Source of the DNA: JAVDCA01 sp035293985
Lineage (GTDB): Bacteria; Pseudomonadota; Alphaproteobacteria; Rhizobiales; Xanthobacteraceae
NCBI GenBank assembly: GCA_035293985.1
Contig: DATGLS010000003.1
Span: 1 to 36,059, forward strand
Reading direction: 5' to 3'
DNA length: 36,059 nt
The notes under the pieces are model-generated. The model saw only the letters and a program-made list of their open reading frames with translations. It did not search any database and had not been told where the DNA came from. Shown here piece by piece: positions 33,181-36,059 of the stretch (the first letter of the stretch is position 1; each line of letters begins with the position of its first letter). The position numbers were made by a program, and so were the translations under genes.

Positions 33181-34848
33181 TCATGCAGCGCGGACGACCT
33201 GCGCGCTCGATCCTTTCGCCTTCGCGTCCTCGAGGATCATGTCGGCCCCCTTCTCGCCGATCATGATGGTCGCCGCGTTGGTGTTGCCGGAGACGACGGC
33301 CGGCATGATCGACGCATCGACCACGCGCAAGCCAGCGAACCCGCGCACGCGCAGCCGCTCGTCGACCACCGCTTTCGGATCCTGGCCCATGCGGCAGGTG
33401 CCGACCGGATGATAGGTGGTCGACCCGCGGCGGCGGATGAAGTCGAGCAGCTCGCTCTCGTTGTCGCATTTCGCGCCGGGCTCGACCTCCTCGGCGATGT
33501 AGCGCGCCATCGCGGGCGCCTGAAAGATGCGGCGCATCGCCTGCGTGCCGGCGACGATGGTGTCGCGGTCCTTCTGGGTCGCGAGGTAGTTCGGGTTGAT
33601 CGCCGGCGCCGCGCGCGGATCGGCGGACTTGATGCGGACGTACCCGCGGCTCTCCGGCCGCAGCAGCACGCAGTTGCCGGTGACGCCGGGAAACGGATGC
33701 AGCTCGCCGCCGATGGTGCCGGCGGAGAACAGGGAGATCGAGCACTGCGAGTCGGGCGTCGCCGACGTCGGCAGCGCGCGGATGAACACCGCCGAAGAGA
33801 CCGCCGGGATCGCCAGATAGCCGCGCCGCGTGAGCAGGTAATGCGACCCGTGCCAGAGCTTGCCGGCCCAGTTGCGCACGGCGTCGTTGAGCGTGATCGG
33901 TTCCTTGACGCGCAGAATGATGCGGCCGGAGAGATGGTCGTTGAGATCGTCGCCGACGCCCGGCGCGTCGGCGACCACGTCGATGCCGTGCGACTTGAGC
34001 AGCGCGGCCGGGCCGAGCCCGGAGAGCTGGAGAAGCTGCGGCGAGTTGAATGCGCCCGATGCGACGATCACCTCGACGTTGGCGCCGGCGCTGCGCTTGT
34101 CGCTGTCGTCGTCGCCGACCAGGTACTCGACGCCGGTCGCGCGCTTGCCATCGAACAGAATGCGGGTCGCCAGCGCGTCCGGCACCACCTTGAGATTGGG
34201 GCGGCGGCGCGCCTGCTTGAGATAGCCGGCGGCGGTCGAGGCGCGTATGCCGTTCTTCATGGTGGTCTGATAGAATCCGGCGCCTTCCTGCACGGCGCCG
34301 TTGAAATCGTCATTGCGCGGATAGCCGCACTGCACCGCGGCCTCCACATAGGCGACCGCGAGCGGATGGCGGTCGCGCAGGTCCGATACCGACAGCGGCC
34401 CGCCCTGCCCATGGAATTCATCGGCGCCGCGCTCGTTGTCCTCGGCCTTGCGGAAATAGGGCAGCACGTCGGTGTAGCTCCAGCCCGCATTGCCGAGCTG
34501 GCGCCAGTGGTCGAAGTCCTCCGCCTGGCCGCGGATGTAGATGAGCCCGTTGATCGAGCTCGATCCGCCGAGCACTTTTCCTCGCGGTGCGATCACGTTG
34601 CGACCGTGGCAGCCGTCCTGCGGCTCGGTCGCGTAGCACCAGTTGTAGCGACGGTCGGTGAACAGGCGGCCGAAGCCGAGCGGGATGTGCAGCCACGGAT
34701 GCCGGTTGCGCGGGCCGGCCTCGAGCAGCAGCACGCGATGGCGCCCTGACGCAGTCAGGCGATTGGCGAGAACGCAGCCGGCGCTGCCGGCGCCGACGAT
34801 GATGAAGTCGAATTGCTCTGAGCTCGGCACGTGCAGTCCCCGGTTCAT
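33181..34848 (-). CDS. GMC family FAD-dependent oxidoreductase (choline/alcohol dehydrogenase-like)
   Basis: 555 aa from ATG 34848; an upstream TTG at 34881 is less likely, though neither has a strong ribosome site. The FAD-binding loop is FIIVGAGSAGCVLANRL, GMC signature one is GKVLGGSSSINGLIYIRG and signature two is ASGAFNSPQLLQLSGLG. The catalytic pair is present: H480 in YHPVGTCRMG and N524 in SGNTNAATIMIGEKG. It oxidises an alcohol to an aldehyde or ketone, passing electrons to FAD and then to a carrier or quinone. The substrate is unknown; AlkJ and BetA are the closest well-known types. No signal peptide is seen. It is upstream of the TAXI gene on the same strand, separated by 340 bp. 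Confidence 0.93.
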   Translation of the reverse strand: MNRGLHVPSSEQFDFIIVGAGSAGCVLANRLTASGRHRVLLLEAGPRNRHPWLHIPLGFGRLFTDRRYNWCYATEPQDGCHGRNVIAPRGKVLGGSSSINGLIYIRGQAEDFDHWRQLGNAGWSYTDVLPYFRKAEDNERGADEFHGQGGPLSVSDLRDRHPLAVAYVEAAVQCGYPRNDDFNGAVQEGAGFYQTTMKNGIRASTAAGYLKQARRRPNLKVVPDALATRILFDGKRATGVEYLVGDDDSDKRSAGANVEVIVASGAFNSPQLLQLSGLGPAALLKSHGIDVVADAPGVGDDLNDHLSGRIILRVKEPITLNDAVRNWAGKLWHGSHYLLTRRGYLAIPAVSSAVFIRALPTSATPDSQCSISLFSAGTIGGELHPFPGVTGNCVLLRPESRGYVRIKSADPRAAPAINPNYLATQKDRDTIVAGTQAMRRIFQAPAMARYIAEEVEPGAKCDNESELLDFIRRRGSTTYHPVGTCRMGQDPKAVVDERLRVRGFAGLRVVDASIMPAVVSGNTNAATIMIGEKGADMILEDAKAKGSSAQVVRAA

Positions 34849-35502
34849 GACGGCCGCAGGCGATTGCTGCCAGAAGAGCAAAGGCTAGCGCGGCGGCGAT
34901 ACGCTCGCCAAGCGTGCGGTTGGCGCAAGGCGAGGGCGTGTCCGGATGCATCGAGCGCGGCGCTGGTCACCCAACTCCGGCACGCCAAGGTCCTTGACCT
35001 CCTGCGCGAGCACCTCGTCGGCCTGCACCGTCACGGTCAGCCCGTGGCGGCGCGAATTTGCGCGCCGCGCGGCGTTTGCCGGCCGCGGACCTCGGGCCGG
35101 TGCTTCTGCGCTGCCCATCATCCCCGGCGACGATTCCGCCGGCTACGACATGCTGCATACGCGCATGCTCGCCGATGTGGGGCCCGAGCAATCTCATGGA
35201 AGCAGCCTGGACCCGCCGGGGTCGTCGGGGGTCCATTCGCGAGTTATGTTCTCGTTACGTTCGCAACAAAGGATGTCGGTTGGCGATGCCCCGCGAGGTA
35301 AATCCCCGCTATTCAGGTGCGGGCTCACCGGCCGATGGTCGCCCCGCCCTGCGGCCGGCGGGCGGTTTCGCGGTTTCTCAAGCTCCTGATGATTACCGCA
35401 ATTAAATCAGCATATTGCGCGGACGCCGGCGGAACGATTTGGGCATCTGCGGCATAAATCTGCGCAGCTGAAGCTGCACGGAGTCGATAGACCACCGCCG
35501 CC
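34849..35502. other. Stretch without an intact gene, possibly a decayed coding remnant
   Basis: About 650 bp. On the minus strand around 34970-35060 a short frame with strong G/C third positions reads VTVQADEVLAQEVKDLGVPE, which looks coding but has no start and soon becomes arginine/proline-rich. On the plus strand near 35110-35190 another piece reads DSAGYDMLHTRMLADVG. I do not recognise either. The pieces are in different frames and strands and do not join, so this may be eroded DNA. Confidence 0.3.
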
Positions 35503-35688
35503 ATGCCGGATTCGTCATCCTACCGAGATCAAGCTGACCGCTTCGATCGGGTTGCCGACCAATGCACGATCCCCGCCCTCGTGCCCTATTACCGCAAGCT
35601 CGCCGAGGACTACCGTCAGCGCGCCGCCGAAGCCGCGATGGCATCGCCGGATCAGGATTATCCTTTCGATCGATGGGCGGCCGAATAG
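35503..35688 (+). CDS. Small helical protein, unknown function
   Basis: 61 aa. The chain is alpha-helical and polar: SSYRDQADRFDRVADQCTIP, then YYRKLAEDYRQRAAEAAMAS. Short proteins of this pattern (YRxxAxxxxxxA...LAxxYxxxAE) are abundant, uncharacterised and often duplicated in Bradyrhizobium and relatives. No clear ribosome site precedes ATG 35503. It is isolated between a decayed stretch and a convergent carrier gene. Confidence 0.6.
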   Translation: MPDSSSYRDQADRFDRVADQCTIPALVPYYRKLAEDYRQRAAEAAMASPDQDYPFDRWAAE

Positions 35689-35767
35689 CGCAATAGGCCG
35701 GGTTGTGCGGGCACCGAAAGAAAGATGTAGAGCCGATGCGCTGCACAGCAGCAGCGCCGGCGGCGGA

Positions 35768-36059
35768 TCATTCCGCCGCCATGGGTTGCTCGACGCGATC
35801 CTCGGGCGTCTTCTTGCTCCTGCGGAATAGCCGGACGTAGAGCTGAACGAGGATCAGGATGGCACACAGCGCGATGAACACCGCGCTGATCGGGCGCTGG
35901 ACGAACACCCAGATGTCGCCGCGCGAGATCAGCATGGCGCGGCGGAAGTTCTCCTCGAAGCGCGGGCCGAGCACGAAGCCGAGCAGGATCGGCGCCGGGT
36001 GGAAGCCGAGCCGCAGCAGCACGTAGCCGAGGATGCCGATCGCCAGCACCTCGCCGACC
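35768..36059 (-). CDS. tctA: Tripartite tricarboxylate transporter, large permease TctA, C-terminal part (truncated by window edge)
   Basis: The visible 97 residues are the C-terminus of a TctA family permease. EVLAIGILGYVLLRLGFHPA and PILLGFVLGPRFEENFRRAM are family hallmarks, followed by SRGDIWVFVQRPISAVF and a last membrane helix, and a charged tail. The gene continues past 36059; the GTG at 36049 is internal, since VGE precedes it in frame. TctA is the twelve-helix sodium or proton symporter that accepts organic acids from a Bug/TctC receptor together with TctB. It is the only carrier part in the window that could serve the three Bug receptors. Confidence 0.88.
   Translation of the reverse strand, partial: VGEVLAIGILGYVLLRLGFHPAPILLGFVLGPRFEENFRRAMLISRGDIWVFVQRPISAVFIALCAILILVQLYVRLFRRSKKTPEDRVEQPMAAE

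Noticed and set aside
35762..35777. GGCGGA-tcat-TCCGCC hairpin at the TctA stop
   Set aside because: It is only 6 bp, lies within the last codons and has no T-run, so chance is a fair explanation.

Overview
The window is high-GC DNA with dense, short-spaced genes. It is rich in solute-binding receptors (three Bug/TctC proteins, one TAXI protein, one Liv-type and one family-3 binding protein) and carries several kinds of extragenic palindromic repeat. That combination suggests a soil or plant-associated alphaproteobacterium of the Hyphomicrobiales, near Bradyrhizobium, Rhodopseudomonas or other Nitrobacteraceae/Xanthobacteraceae. The assignment is inferred from gene content and style only; no rRNA or tRNA gene is present.

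Left part (1-9950): the window opens with the 3' end (domains V and VI) of a group II intron. Next comes an RND efflux pair (inner-membrane pump and periplasmic adaptor, no outer-membrane channel) divergent from a TetR regulator, with two near-identical palindromic operators between them. An AMP-forming acyl-CoA synthetase and a divergent propionyl-CoA synthetase (prpE) follow, separated by a broken small membrane gene and about 500 bp of T-rich sequence with no convincing gene.

Middle part (9950-18170): a secreted protein with six tandem HSGQYGN-type repeats is the least familiar object here. Beside it is a tiny membrane protein. Then comes a compact operon of a Bug receptor, an FMN-dependent alpha-hydroxy-acid dehydrogenase and a lactonase, probably for uptake and oxidation of a hydroxy acid or lactone. 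A second Bug receptor diverges from it. An MgtC/SapB membrane protein, a secreted sulfatase-modifying-factor-fold protein lacking the usual copper cysteines, and an SDR lacking the Tyr-Lys catalytic pair complete the section.

Right-middle (17388-25644): a branched-chain-amino-acid-type ABC operon reads on the minus strand in the order binding protein, LivH, LivM-LivG fusion, LivF, SDR. A 21-bp tandem repeat sits exactly at the livG/livF junction. Upstream of it is an 812-aa TPR/O-GlcNAc-transferase-like protein.

Right part (25800-36059): an amidohydrolase, an incomplete polar amino acid transporter (binding protein plus one permease, no ATPase), a third Bug receptor, a single-span acidic/Pro-rich protein with a Sel1-like tail, a TAXI receptor, a GMC oxidoreductase, a short decayed stretch, a small helical protein and the C-terminus of a TctA permease cut by the window edge. 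The overall theme is uptake and oxidation of small organic acids, with accessory efflux and envelope functions.
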